From contig BFEA01000256.1 in the NCBI GenBank assembly GCA_003427395.1, forward strand, positions 502,488 to 527,512: a stretch of DNA of 25,025 bases, in the 5' to 3' direction. Of the stretch, positions 10,409 to 18,995 are shown piece by piece (within the stretch, counting starts at the first letter, position 1; every line of letters begins with the position of its first letter). The position numbers and the translations under genes were made by a program. The notes under the pieces are model-generated. The model had not been told where the DNA came from, did not search any database, and saw nothing but the letters and a program-made list of their open reading frames with translations. Origin of the DNA: Chara braunii. Its lineage: Eukaryota > Streptophyta > Charophyceae > Charales > Characeae.

Positions 10409-10885
10409 CTAGGTTGTTTTACCGGACGTCCGGGACCCCCCTGACCATCCGAGATGTCCGACCGGACGTCGGATCGGACAAGGGTTGGCCGACCTAGCGC
10501 AAAAAAAAAAAAAAAAAAAACCTAATGTGGCTTCTACCTTGCATAAGCTGTATGCCACCAAAATTTTGGCTCATTTGAGCCAGTAGAAAAAAAGATGAAA
10601 ATCTTCAAAGTTTCGAATCCCTACCTATACCCCTCCTATCCCCACCAAAACCCCTCGTACCCCCCCCCCCCCCCCCAAATAGCCCCCTATCACCAAATGC
10701 TCAGAAAATTCTGAATTTTTTTATGGGGGATCTCTATGGCATGCGCAACACTTTCATAATTGTTTTTTTTTTTTTTTTTTTTAATGTCAAAAAGTGGTTG
10801 TCCGGGATCCCGGACAACCCCCCTACAGGACGGTTCGGGGAGACGTCTGGCCGAGACGTCCGGCCATCGGACGACTGGTAACCTA

Positions 10886-10886
<1 letters not shown>
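10409..10886. mobile_element. Nested hAT-like MITE in the TAA tail
   Basis: A 478-bp insertion starting CTAGGTT and ending AACCTAG. The right end reads, reverse-complemented, CTAGGTTACCAGTCGTCCG, nearly the same 12-bp terminus as the 6097-6359 element. AATAATAA flanks both sides (10401-10408 and 10887-10894), consistent with an 8-bp duplication but ambiguous within a TAA repeat. GC-rich ends (CCGGACGTCCGG palindrome) are followed inward by A20 at 10501-10520 on the left and T20 at 10763-10782 on the right. A run of 17 C lies at 10660-10676. No coding capacity. Confidence 0.75.
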
Positions 10887-10943
<57 letters not shown>

Positions 10944-10944
<1 letters not shown>

Positions 10945-11088
10945 CAGCCACCTTCTTTTCCTTGCTTTCCCGCACCTTGCCCTGCCTTCCCTCCTGCACA
11001 TTCCCCCGCCTTGCCCCGTCTGCCCTCCCCTGCTATCTTGCGGCCTGCCTTCTTGCGCCTCGACTCGCCGCACCTCTGTTCTCCCCAC
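10944..11088 (+). repeat. CCTTCC minisatellite, left inner (C)
   Basis: Begins TCAGCCACCTTC and ends CTGTTCTCCCCAC, directly against the first 32-bp palindrome. No U2 copy follows. The mirror is 14031-14155, starting GTCGGGAGAAC. Confidence 0.75.
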
Positions 11089-11216
11089 GTAATCGGTCGT
11101 TTTTTAAAATGACCAATTACAAAATCGGTCAGTTTCAAGAACGACCGATTACGTAATCGACCGTTTTTGGAACTGGTCGATTACATAATCGGTCGTTCTG
11201 AAACTGACCGATTGAT
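11089..11216. repeat. Four 32-bp palindromic repeats
   Basis: Exactly 32-bp units at 11089-11120, 11121-11152, 11153-11184 and 11185-11216. Each has arms like GTAATCGGTC and GACCGATTAC around a spacer such as GTTTTTTAAAAT, so each can form a hairpin. The last unit runs straight into the tRNA-like head. The same palindrome occurs in pairs at the end of every unit of the 12088-14030 array. Confidence 0.85.
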
Positions 11217-12384
11217 GTAGCTCAGTGGTTAGAGCACCGGTTGGAAATGCGCATTGTGTTATGAGGTTGCGGGTTCAAAACTCAATTGCAGCCTTGCGCA
11301 TGGACATCAGCAGGGCGTTAGAATGACGCACGACTGACCACACATTCCCTTGGGCTGACGCACGGTAAGCTTATACAGACACTGCCTGCGCACCATCCAA
11401 GGGTTGTCCATGGTGTTGTATGTTGGGTCTTGATAGTACTACGTGGGTTGCTTGTGGTTGTTGCTCGTGGTTGTTTTCTTGATCTCCCCAGTCTGGCATA
11501 TCACATACAGGGGCCATTTGTGATTGTTGCTCAAATGGTAGAGTCTTCAGGTCACATGTCAGGGTTTCTTGTCCATCTTGGCCTGTCATCTCTTCAAAAC
11601 GAACACATAGTTCCCTCTACATAGCACTGCACATATCTGGCCTTCGAGCACATACATCTCGCTATACAGTTACACAGAGCACAGATGGACTGCACATATC
11701 TGACCTTCGGGCACATACATCTCGCTATATAAGTACGCAGAGCACACATAGCCTTCGGGCAAATACAAAACACATGGCCCTATGGGCTCATACAAACGTA
11801 AATAGCCTCTGGCATACACGCATACATACAGATTACGATACTGGGCTGAGGAGGTCTATCAGATCGATGACGGGGTCTACTCACGCATGGCTTAGCTTTA
11901 GGGTAGGGGTAGGGATACAAGTCGCTCCGACTAGTCTGCGCTCCGCCTAGCTGTCGGTAAGCTAGGGGAAGGATAGTAGGATGTGTCCACGGGCGCTTGC
12001 CTGCCTTGCTTAGGTAATCCTGCTGGGTAGACTCTCTGAATTAGGCCTGTAGAAGATTGCATGAGCCTGGCATCCGAAGTTCCCATACGGCAAGGTTCGT
12101 CTGCTTCGGCTTCCATCAGGGCTGGGAGGTTGGCCCAACATTGGTGCTTGTCACTGCTGTTTGGTCCAAGTTGCCTTCGATAGTGGTAGGGTGAGGGTCC
12201 TGAGTGCTGGTCACACTGAGGTAGGATAGTAGGGACAGGAGGTGCGCTGGGAGTATTAACGTGGGGATGGCCAGGGTAGGTGGCCTATCCTATCAGGACA
12301 ACCATTGGCTGCCGCTACTAGCAATTACTGCGGGTCTGGTCCTTGGCCTCTACAACACTCTGGGCTTAAAAAAAAAAAAAAAAA
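11213..12384 (+). repeat. tRNA-headed SINE-like element ending in poly(A)
   Basis: The head carries TAGCTCAGTGG at 11218-11228 (A box) and GGTTCAAAACT at 11272-11282 (B box), followed by unrelated body sequence and a poly(A) run at about 12368-12384. That is the layout of a tRNA-derived SINE, but about 1.17 kb is long for one, so it may be composite. The acceptor stem does not pair, which rules out a working tRNA gene. The last 290 bp or so of the body recur as the units of the following array. No protein is encoded. Confidence 0.5.
11627..11750 (+). repeat. 63-bp direct repeat, two copies
   Basis: CTGCACATATCTGGCCTTCG starts at 11627 and a close copy starts at 11690, both continuing with GCACATACATCTCGCTATA. 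A partial third copy (GCCTTCGGGCAAATAC) follows. It lies within the SINE-like body. Confidence 0.7.
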
Positions 12385-13125
12385 CGATTACAAAATCGGT
12401 AGTTCTTGAAACTGACCGATTACGTAATCGGTCAGTTTAAAAAACGACCGATTATGTGGGGAGGTTTGTCCACTCCTGCTTTCATCAGGGCTGGGAGGTT
12501 GGCCCAGCCTTGGTGCTTGTCCCTGCTGTTTGGTCCAAGTTGCCCTCGATACTGGTAGGGTGAGGGTCCTGAGTGTTGGTCACACTAAGGTAGGATACAA
12601 GGGACAAGGGTGTGTTGGGAGTGTTAACGTGGGGATAAGTAGGGTAGGTGGCCTATCCCGTCAGGACAACCATTGGCTGCCGCTGCTAGCAATCACCAGG
12701 GGTCTGGTCCTTAGCGTCTACAACACCCTGGGCTTAAGAACAAAAAAAAAAAAAAAAAAAAAAAAACAACAACCACCGATTACGTAATCGGTCGTTCTTG
12801 AAACTGACCGATTATGTAATCGGTCAGTTTAAAAAACGACCGATTATGTGGGGAGGTTCATCCGCTTCCACTTCCATCAGGGCTGGGAGGTTGGCCCAGC
12901 CTTGGTGCTTGTCACTGCTGTTTGGTCCAAGTTGCCCTCTATACTGGTAGGGTGAGGGTCCTGAGTGCTGGTCACACTGAGGTTGGATAGTAGGGACAGG
13001 GGGTGCGCTGGGAGTATTAACGTGGGGATGGGTAGGGTAGGTGGCCTATCATGCCAGTACAACCATTGGCTGCCGCTACTGGCAATCACCACGGGTCTGG
13101 TCCTTGGCCTCTACAACACCTTGGG

Positions 13126-13157
<32 letters not shown>

Positions 13158-14030
13158 AAAAAAAAACGACCGATTACGTAATCTGTCGTTCTTGAAACTG
13201 ACCGATTATGTAATCGGTCAGTTTAAAAAACGACCGATTACGTGGGGAGGTTCATCCTCTTTTGCTCCCATCACGCTGGGAGGTTGGCCAACTTTGGTGC
13301 TTGTCACTGCTGTTTGGTCCAAGTTGCCCTCGATACTGGTAGAGTGAGGGTCCTGAGTGCTGGTCACACTAAGGTAGGATAGTAGGGACAGGGGGTGCGC
13401 TGGGAGTATTAACGTGGGGATGGGTAGGGTAGGTGGCCTATCTTGGCAGGACAACCATTGGCTGCCACTACTTGCAATCATCGCGGGTCTGGTCCTTGGC
13501 CTCTACAACAACCCAGGGCTTCCAAAAAAAGAAAAAAAAGAAAAAAAAACGACCGATTACGTAATCTGTCGTTCTTGAAACTGACCGATTATGTAATCGG
13601 TCAGTTTAAAAAACGACCGATTATGTGGGGAGGTTCATCCGCTTCCACTTCCATCAGGGCTGGGAGGTTGGCCCAGCCTTGGTGCTTGTCACTGCTGTTT
13701 GGTCCAAGTTGCCCTCTATACTGGTAGGGTGAGGGTCCTGAGTGCTGGTCACACTGAGGTTGGATAGTAGGGACAGGGGGTGCGCTGGGAGTATTAACGT
13801 GGGGATGGGTAGGGTAGGTGGCCTATCATGCCAGTACAACCATTGGCTGCCGCTACTGGCAATCACCACGGGTCTGGTCCTTGGCCTCTACAACACCTTG
13901 GGCTTAAAAAAAAAAAAAAAAAACAAAAAAAAAACAAAAAAAAAAAACCGACCGTCGATCGATTGCGTAATCGGTTATTCTTGAAACTGACCGATTACGT
14001 AATCGGTCAGTTTCAAAAATGATCAATTAT
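12088..14030 (+). repeat. Five-unit tandem array, about 390-bp period
   Basis: Units start at about 12088, then at 12456, 12848, 13242 and 13625 (lengths about 368, 392, 394, 383 and 406). Each begins AGGTT(C/T)..CCATCAGGGCTGGGAGG, runs through GGTCTGGTCCTTGGCCTCTA and CTGGGCTTAAAA, has an A-rich tract, then two 32-bp palindromes, and ends ATTAT before GTGGGGAG. Units 3 and 5 are nearly identical and more alike than neighbours, a two-unit higher-order pattern. The small frame repeated at 12877-13092 and 13654-13869 (minus) reflects this and is not a gene. Confidence 0.85.
13967..14030. repeat. Terminal pair of 32-bp palindromes
   Basis: Units 13967-13998 and 13999-14030 match the 11089-11216 palindromes and close the core on its right side, directly against the right arm (GTCGGGAGAAC from 14031). 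Confidence 0.8.
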
Positions 14031-14155
14031 GTCGGGAGAACATATGTGCGGCAAGTCGTGGCGCAGGAAGGCAGGCCGCGGGATACCAGGGGAGGTTAGG
14101 TGGGAAAAGGCGGGGGAATACGCGGGAGGGAAGGCAAGGCAAGGAAGGTGGCAGA
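14031..14155 (-). repeat. Minisatellite, right inner (mirror of C)
   Basis: Reverse-complemented, it reads GCCACCTTCCTTGCCTTGCC through to GCACATATGTTCTCCCGAC, aligning with 10944-11088. Confidence 0.7.
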
Positions 14156-14243
14156 TTTTATTATTTTTATTATTATTTTTTAGTGCCCCGATGGGCGTTG
14201 GATCAGATACTACACTTGATCTGAACCAACAGGCCGAGAAAGG
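14156..14243 (-). repeat. U2 snRNA-derived fragment 4 with TAA-rich tail
   Basis: On the minus strand it starts ACCTTTCTCGGCC (14243), continues GATCAAGTGTAGTATCTG, then jumps to ATCCAACGCCCATCGGGGCA and CTAAA, followed by a TAA-rich tail (14156-14179). About 21 nt between two ATCTG repeats are missing compared with copy 2. Its GGGGCACTAAA end and tail type match copy 2, its mirror partner. Confidence 0.8.
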
Positions 14244-14764
14244 TGAGGGATTGAAGGCGGGGGGGGGAAAGGAATTGAAGGCAGCGGAAGGTGGAAGATT
14301 GAAGNNNNNNNNNNNNNNNNNNNNNNNNNNNNNNNNNNNNNNNNNNNNNNNNNNNNNNNNNNNNNNNNNNNNNNNNNNNNNNNNNNNNNNNNNNNNNNNN
14401 NNNNNNNNNNNNNNNNNNNNNNNNNNNNNNNNNNNNNNNNNNNNNNNNNNNNNNNNNNNNNNNNNNNNNNNNNNNNNNNNNNNNNNNNNNNNNNNNNNNN
14501 NNNNNNNNNNNNNNNNNNNNNNNNNNNNNNNNNNNNNNNNNNNNNNNNNNNNNNNNNNNNNNNNNNNNNNNNNNNNNNNNNNNNNGGAAGGTGGGGGATT
14601 GAAGGCAACGGAAGGTGGGGGATTGAAGGCAGCGGAAGGTGGGGGATTGAAGGCAGCAGAAGGTGGAGAAATGCAGGGGAAGGAAGGCGGTGCAAGGTGC
14701 GGGAGGGAGCGGGAGGGAAGGCAGGGCAAGGTGCGGGAAGGCGGGGAAAGGAAGGTGGCCGCTT
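14244..14764 (-). repeat. Minisatellite, right middle (mirror of B), with gap
   Basis: GGAAGGTGGGGGATTGAAGG-type repeats on the plus strand flank a run of 281 N at 14305-14585, probably an assembly gap in the repeat. True copy number and length are unknown. The long frames called through it are artefacts. Confidence 0.75.
14305..14585. other. Assembly gap (281 N)
   Basis: A run of unknown bases inside the right-arm minisatellite. Its stated length may not reflect the real one. Confidence 0.99.
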
Positions 14765-14862
14765 TGTTTTTTTTTTTTAGTGGTCCAATGGGCCACAGAT
14801 CAGATATTAAACTGATCAGAACAGATACTACATTTGATTTTAGCCAAAGGCCGAGAAAGGTG
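14765..14862 (-). repeat. U2 snRNA-derived fragment 3 with A tail
   Basis: On the minus strand: ACCTTTCTCGGCC (14861), GGCTAAAATCAAATGTAG, TATCTGTTCTGATCAGTTTA, ATATCTGATC, then TGTGGCCCATTGGACCAC and CTAAAA into poly(A) (14765-14777). GGCTAAAATCAAATG and the A tail match copy 1, its mirror partner. There is no U2 3' half and no snRNA promoter. Confidence 0.87.
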
Positions 14863-14949
14863 AAGGTGGGGGAAGGGAAGGCGGGGGAAGGCGGGGGAAG
14901 GCGGGAGAAGGTGCGGGAGGGAAGGTGGGGCAAGGTGGGGGATTGAAGG
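14863..14949 (-). repeat. Minisatellite, right outer (mirror of A)
   Basis: GGCGGGGGAAGG-type repeats ending GGGGGATTGAAGG, immediately against the right 35-bp direct repeat. Confidence 0.75.
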
Positions 14950-14984
14950 CGATACTTGTAAAATGCCATAAGCTTGATTTTGTT
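14950..14984 (+). repeat. 35-bp direct repeat, right copy
   Basis: Identical to 9824-9858, same orientation. The following bases (TGTGTACTTG) diverge from the left copy (GTGATCCAGG) apart from a possible one-T slip. Confidence 0.85.
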
Positions 14985-15344
14985 TGTGTACTTGTGCAAC
15001 AACTCCCCGAAAAATATTTTTTCTTCTATCAAACAAACCGATAGCCTTAAGGTATTCCTTAAATTAGTTTTGTTGTTTATCTTCTTGACTCCATTTTTTT
15101 ATGATTTCCAAAATACTAGTTTTCTAAAAAAACATGGTGATTGCAAATGGAACATGGGTTCCAGAAATGAAAACAATATTTTTTTTTTTTAATTAATCTT
15201 GTAGTTTTTGACTCAGTCCAGTTTTCACGAAATGTCTACTTTTCACGAATGGCTTGTTACCATCTTTTGTGTTACCTATCACAACTGCAACCTCTTGTGT
15301 TTCCTCATCTGACAATGTATCTGAAGGCAATGGGATCACCTTAC
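14985..15344. other. AT-rich non-coding stretch
   Basis: AT-rich right flank of the foldback with several T runs. TTTTCACGAA occurs twice near 15220-15250. No gene was recognised. Confidence 0.35.
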
Positions 15345-16345
15345 ATGCACTACACATACCGCTCACGTGCAAGCCATCACTTGTTGCACATAACGAGAAG
15401 CACAAAGTCTTATGTCAACTACGGCGAAGGGACTTTTTTTTTTAACTTCTTAGGAGATCACTGGACTGGGTAGTAAGACCAACCCCTCCCAGTGGTCCCT
15501 TGTTAGAAGCTGCATCTTATAGTTGAAAGTTGCACCTTCTCGAAACCGGGTTTTGTGTCGCTTAGTATAAATTTAAGGTATGAGTACATGCGGGAAGTGG
15601 AGAAGATAACAGTGTTGCAGCATTGATTGCCTTGTCCCTGGGGCAAAGGATTTACAGCGAGCACGTTGAGGTGGCTACCTTTTAGCCTTATGCTGCCTCA
15701 TTCATCACAACCATCCCAGTAACCAACCAGATGTATTAAGGGTAGTGGTCCCATGGGGGACCGACCTACTCCTGATCACTTCCATAAATGAGAGTTTAAT
15801 ACCTGCCATATTTTCAAGGCATGTACCCTAAAAAAAAAAGAAAAAAAAAATTAAGGTCCGGTGGCGGCAACTTTCTGCAAGCCATCAGTTGAAGAACAAT
15901 CTTGTGTCAATTACAATGAACGGTTTTTTTTTCTTTACTACATGGGGAACCACTGGAGTGTGTGGTAAGAGCAGTTCGTCCCAATGGTCCCCTGTTGAAG
16001 GCTCCACCTATTGGTGGGGAGCTTCACTTGCAGGATACAAGGTACTTTGCCCCTTAGTACAAACTTAAGGTATGAGCACATGTGGGAAGTGAAGAAGATG
16101 AAAGTGTTGCAGGTTGCATTGATTGCGTTGCCCCTCAGGTCGAGGATTTCCTTTCATGAGGGACCAACCTACTTCTGATCGTTTTCATAAACAGAAACTC
16201 AACTGCCATATTTTTAATGCATGTACCTTTTTTTTTAAGTTCAAGGTTCGGTGCCCATATCTGAAGAGGTTATAAGTAAAGGCTCTAGCTACTGATGGGG
16301 AGCAGCACCTGCTGGAAAACGGGTCCTGCGTCTCTATTACATCCA
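15345..16345 (+). repeat. Diverged tandem repeat, two copies plus a partial
   Basis: Copy 1 (about 15345-15865) and copy 2 (about 15866-16255) share, in order, GCAAGCCATCA, a T run, CACTGGA with GGTAAGA, AGTGGTCCC or AATGGTCCC, TTAAGGTATGAG, GGGAAGTG, GTGTTGCAG, GACC(G/A)ACCTACT, CTGCCATATTTT and GCATGTACC followed by an A or T run and AAGGT(C/T)CGGTG. A partial third copy (16256-16345) has TACTGATGGGGAGC. No coding potential was seen. It may be part of a larger repeat family or a decayed gene duplication. Confidence 0.65.
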
Positions 16346-16519
16346 ATATAAGCATGGAAATTTTGGGATGTCGTTTATAATTCCGATAGTTACCCTAATT
16401 ATTCCTTAGAAGATTTTCCTTATTTCATCTCCCCAAATACATTTTATACAAGTTTCTCGATGCTTAACAACCCTGTCTTTCAGCTTCAGACCCGCCGCTT
16501 TCCGCATTTGAAGTGTCAT
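16346..16519. other. Spacer, nothing recognised
   Basis: AT-rich sequence between the tandem repeat and the minus-strand coding remnants. Confidence 0.3.
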
Positions 16520-16708
16520 TTACTTCACACGAGCAACCGTGAAGGGTACAAATAACTTTTTCATACTCCTTATCTTAGTCACAAGAGATGTAAAAAACAT
16601 TTGATTATTGATTGTAATAAACGTGCATTGTGGCGTATTGCATGGACGTACCCGCTCATCATAATCACCGCCTGTGAACAAATTCATTGTCAAAATCACA
16701 ACATGCAC
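16520..16708 (-). pseudogene. Small unidentified minus-strand frame
   Basis: A 62-codon open frame that includes ERVRPCNTPQCTFITINNQ and ends basic. It could be the last exon of the degenerate coding region to its right or chance. No family is recognised. Confidence 0.2.
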
Positions 16709-17036
16709 AAAAATATAATCACAATAATAATTTTAAGAGATGGCTAAAAGAAAAATAGAAAACTATTTTAATGACATGAACATTGCAGGATTAGTTACTA
16801 CCCTTCATAAACGTCTTATAAGGAATGGAATTCGGATAACACCCTTAATTTAGAGGTTATGAAAAATCTAGAGAAAAAATAGCCTCAAGGTGGTGAATTT
16901 TTTATGTTCCAAGCTTACCGACACTAGTAACGTCATTTTGTGCTCCCTTCGCATGTCCTTTCCCTTGCAATGTTAAATGTCCAGTGTCTTCTTCCCTGGA
17001 GTGGTGGCGTTCAACAGAAGTTGGTTTTGGCCCGTA

Positions 17037-17960
17037 TTAAGTGTCGTGATCATGTTTGACTAAGCTCAACGGTGCATGTGGAACCGAAAAAGCAAAAACA
17101 GATTGTTGATCTGAAAGAAAGGTTTCAACATCTTGTTTGTTGGTGATGTTCCTTGCACCAAATGGTGACATTCCTTGTAACACAATATCGCATTGCAAAT
17201 TGTCGACTTCTCCTTCAAAAGTGTTCACGTCTGTCTCAAAGTTTGCTTGTGGTACCTTTTTTTCATCTCTTACCTCATTGTTGTCATTCCTTGTTCCTCT
17301 TTCCTGCCCACCGCTTTTATTTCCACCATCCCCTCTCTTCCCATTTTCACCGTCCTCTTCATTTGCCTCGTTACTATCAACCTCTTTGTTAATGCTCGTA
17401 GGTGGAGTATATGAAACATTAAATAAGAATTAGATGTGAACATAACATTTGTGAGACATTTTGGAGAAGGACTGGATCAACATTTGGAATCAGTCGTCCT
17501 AACGCATTCGCTAATGCTTCAGCAGACAAGTGTTGGGATGCTGAGGATGTTGGTGGAAGAAAACCAGAAGTTGGCGTTGTTGTTCTTGTACACTTTATAG
17601 GGGCAACAAACTGCAAGCCACCTGGAAATTGCACTGTGATGAGTCCACCATTGAAACTTGCTTGAAAAACAGTTTCGATGTTTCAAATGTTGATAAAATA
17701 TCGTCTTGAGGAACGGTTCCTTGTGTTGTAGCTACAGAATTTGACGTTGAGTCTTGACAACATTGCAACTCACCAACCAAAGAAGCTCCCAATATATCAT
17801 TATCACTTTTCTCGTCTGAATCATTGCCAGAGACCTTGCCCCTCGTCGAAGCATATAGCATATGCACTCATATCGAATTCGGCGACATTGCCATTGAAGT
17901 ACATTTGCTCTAAGTGGTCGATAAATATCACATATGCCTCAGGACGTGCCTTTTGGTAAC
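17037..17960 (-). pseudogene. Unidentified coding remnant, Ser/Pro-rich part
   Basis: Several minus-strand frames join across shifts. One at 17867-17640 has a Ser/Thr/Gln-rich segment. After a shift near 17640 the next frame reads VQFPGGLQFVAPIKCTRTTT followed by a Pro/Ser linker and ANALGRLIPNVDPVLLQ. Another at about 17960-17870 reads AYVIFIDHLEQMYFNGNVAE, and a Gln/Asp-rich piece lies at 17228-17037. Amphipathic, low-complexity composition resembles a regulatory or transposon accessory protein, but I recognise no domain. It lies downstream of, and on the same strand as, the fragment at 18129-18957, so one decayed multi-exon gene is possible. Confidence 0.3.
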
Positions 17961-18128
17961 CTCTTAACAAACTCTAAACTTTTCTTCTTCGCCTTGTATA
18001 TGCTGTATCACCACGGTCTCTAGGCCGAGATCCAAAAAGAAGATGTCAGAGGGAGTCTCTTTTGTTGTCAAGTTTGTGAATCATATTCTATCTCCATCGT
18101 GTTTGGGATGCGGTTTGACAAACGCAGC

Positions 18129-18957
18129 TTAATAAGTGTGATCACCAATATTCCTCATTGTGTACTGGATTTGAAATTCAAATTTCATGTTATCTTCCTC
18201 TAAGGCAACAACATGTCGCTTACTCTTTTTAATACCTCTCATGGAGTAGCAGCATGACTCTTTCGTAAGAAAAACACTGTCTGATCCTCCAGACAAAAAA
18301 TGCTCAAACTTCTCCACCATTTTGTTGGGTTCCCTTTTCATCCCCTCGTATATATTTTTCTTGTTTGGCTTCATCCCTGCTATTTTTCACTTCGTCATTG
18401 CAAAGGGTTTCTCCTCAAACCTCCCGTTGAATGCCCTCTCTTTGCCTTGTCTCATCCATTGAGGTGGTTCAAGTGAAGTGGATGACGAAGCCCCTCGCTT
18501 CACCAAATCATTGGAAAGTGTTGTATCAAGTTCATCTACGCTGATCGTGTTTCGATGATAGTCACCATCGTTGGAGTACGTGATCACAAAAATTCTACCA
18601 AGTTTTTCAAGTGGCACGTTTCCAACTCTGTTTGGATGTTTCATTGAATGTTGAGTACGACGTACCATGCGGAGATGACAAGATGCACATTATCGAAGTT
18701 TCTGATCCCTTGGGTGAAAGTCGTCTCCCAAGATCTTGGAAAAAGACATACCAATTACCAATACTCACCGCATAAATCACAAAGGAAGTTGTACACTGAG
18801 TGAAAAACATCATCAATCCATATATGCAATGGTGTAGGGTGACACTAGTCCAATATTGCAACATGACATTCAAGATGCTCATAGCACGCTGAACATTTGT
18901 AGCGTCTCCCTCGTCATTTGGAACTTCATGCGCCTTAAACCTGAAGGGCACAAACAC
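18129..18957 (-). pseudogene. Unidentified protein remnant, one frameshift, one stop
   Basis: The frame from 18957 has a hydrophobic stretch (TSFVIYAVSIGNWYVFF) and continues, after a frameshift near 18668, into a basic segment (KHPNRVGNVPLEKLGRIFVI). It then runs in one frame through TGA at 18386-18384 to the stop at 18129-18131, about 270 codons in all. The TGA could be a mutated TGG. The codon just before the 18957 start is preceded by CCCTTCAG, a possible splice acceptor, so introns cannot be excluded. I know no family for it. Continuous amino-acid-like sequence across the breaks suggests a once-functional protein. Confidence 0.4.
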
Positions 18958-18995
18958 AAATATAAAATTTTAATTCTTGAAGTGGATGTGTTTTG

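Larger units (their letters stand above)
9859..14949. mobile_element. Composite foldback with mirrored U2-derived arms
   Basis: A 5.09-kb unit between 35-bp direct repeats. The left arm (9859-11088) and right arm (14031-14949) are reverse complements in order and content: minisatellite, U2 fragment, minisatellite, U2 fragment, minisatellite. The core (11089-14030) has palindromes, a tRNA-like head and a poly(A)-bearing tandem array. There is no transposase or reverse transcriptase, so movement would need enzymes supplied in trans. The left arm starts with about 40 bp (GTGATCC to ACAACCAA) absent from the right end, and contains a nested MITE. Foldback elements with repeat-built arms are known. 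This combination with snRNA heads is not one I recognise. Confidence 0.7.

Noticed and set aside
11089-11216. A CRISPR array
   Set aside because: The 32-bp units are adjoining palindromes without unique spacers, in a eukaryotic context with no cas genes.
11213-11290. A functional tRNA gene
   Set aside because: A and B boxes are present, but the acceptor stem and anticodon arm do not fold into a proper tRNA.
12877-13869. Identical 71-codon minus-strand frames as a duplicated gene
   Set aside because: They mirror the near-identity of array units 3 and 5. The other units lack an equivalent intact frame.
14013-15032. Long Pro-rich and Gly-rich frames on both strands
   Set aside because: They cross the N gap and consist of the CCTTCC minisatellite read in several frames.
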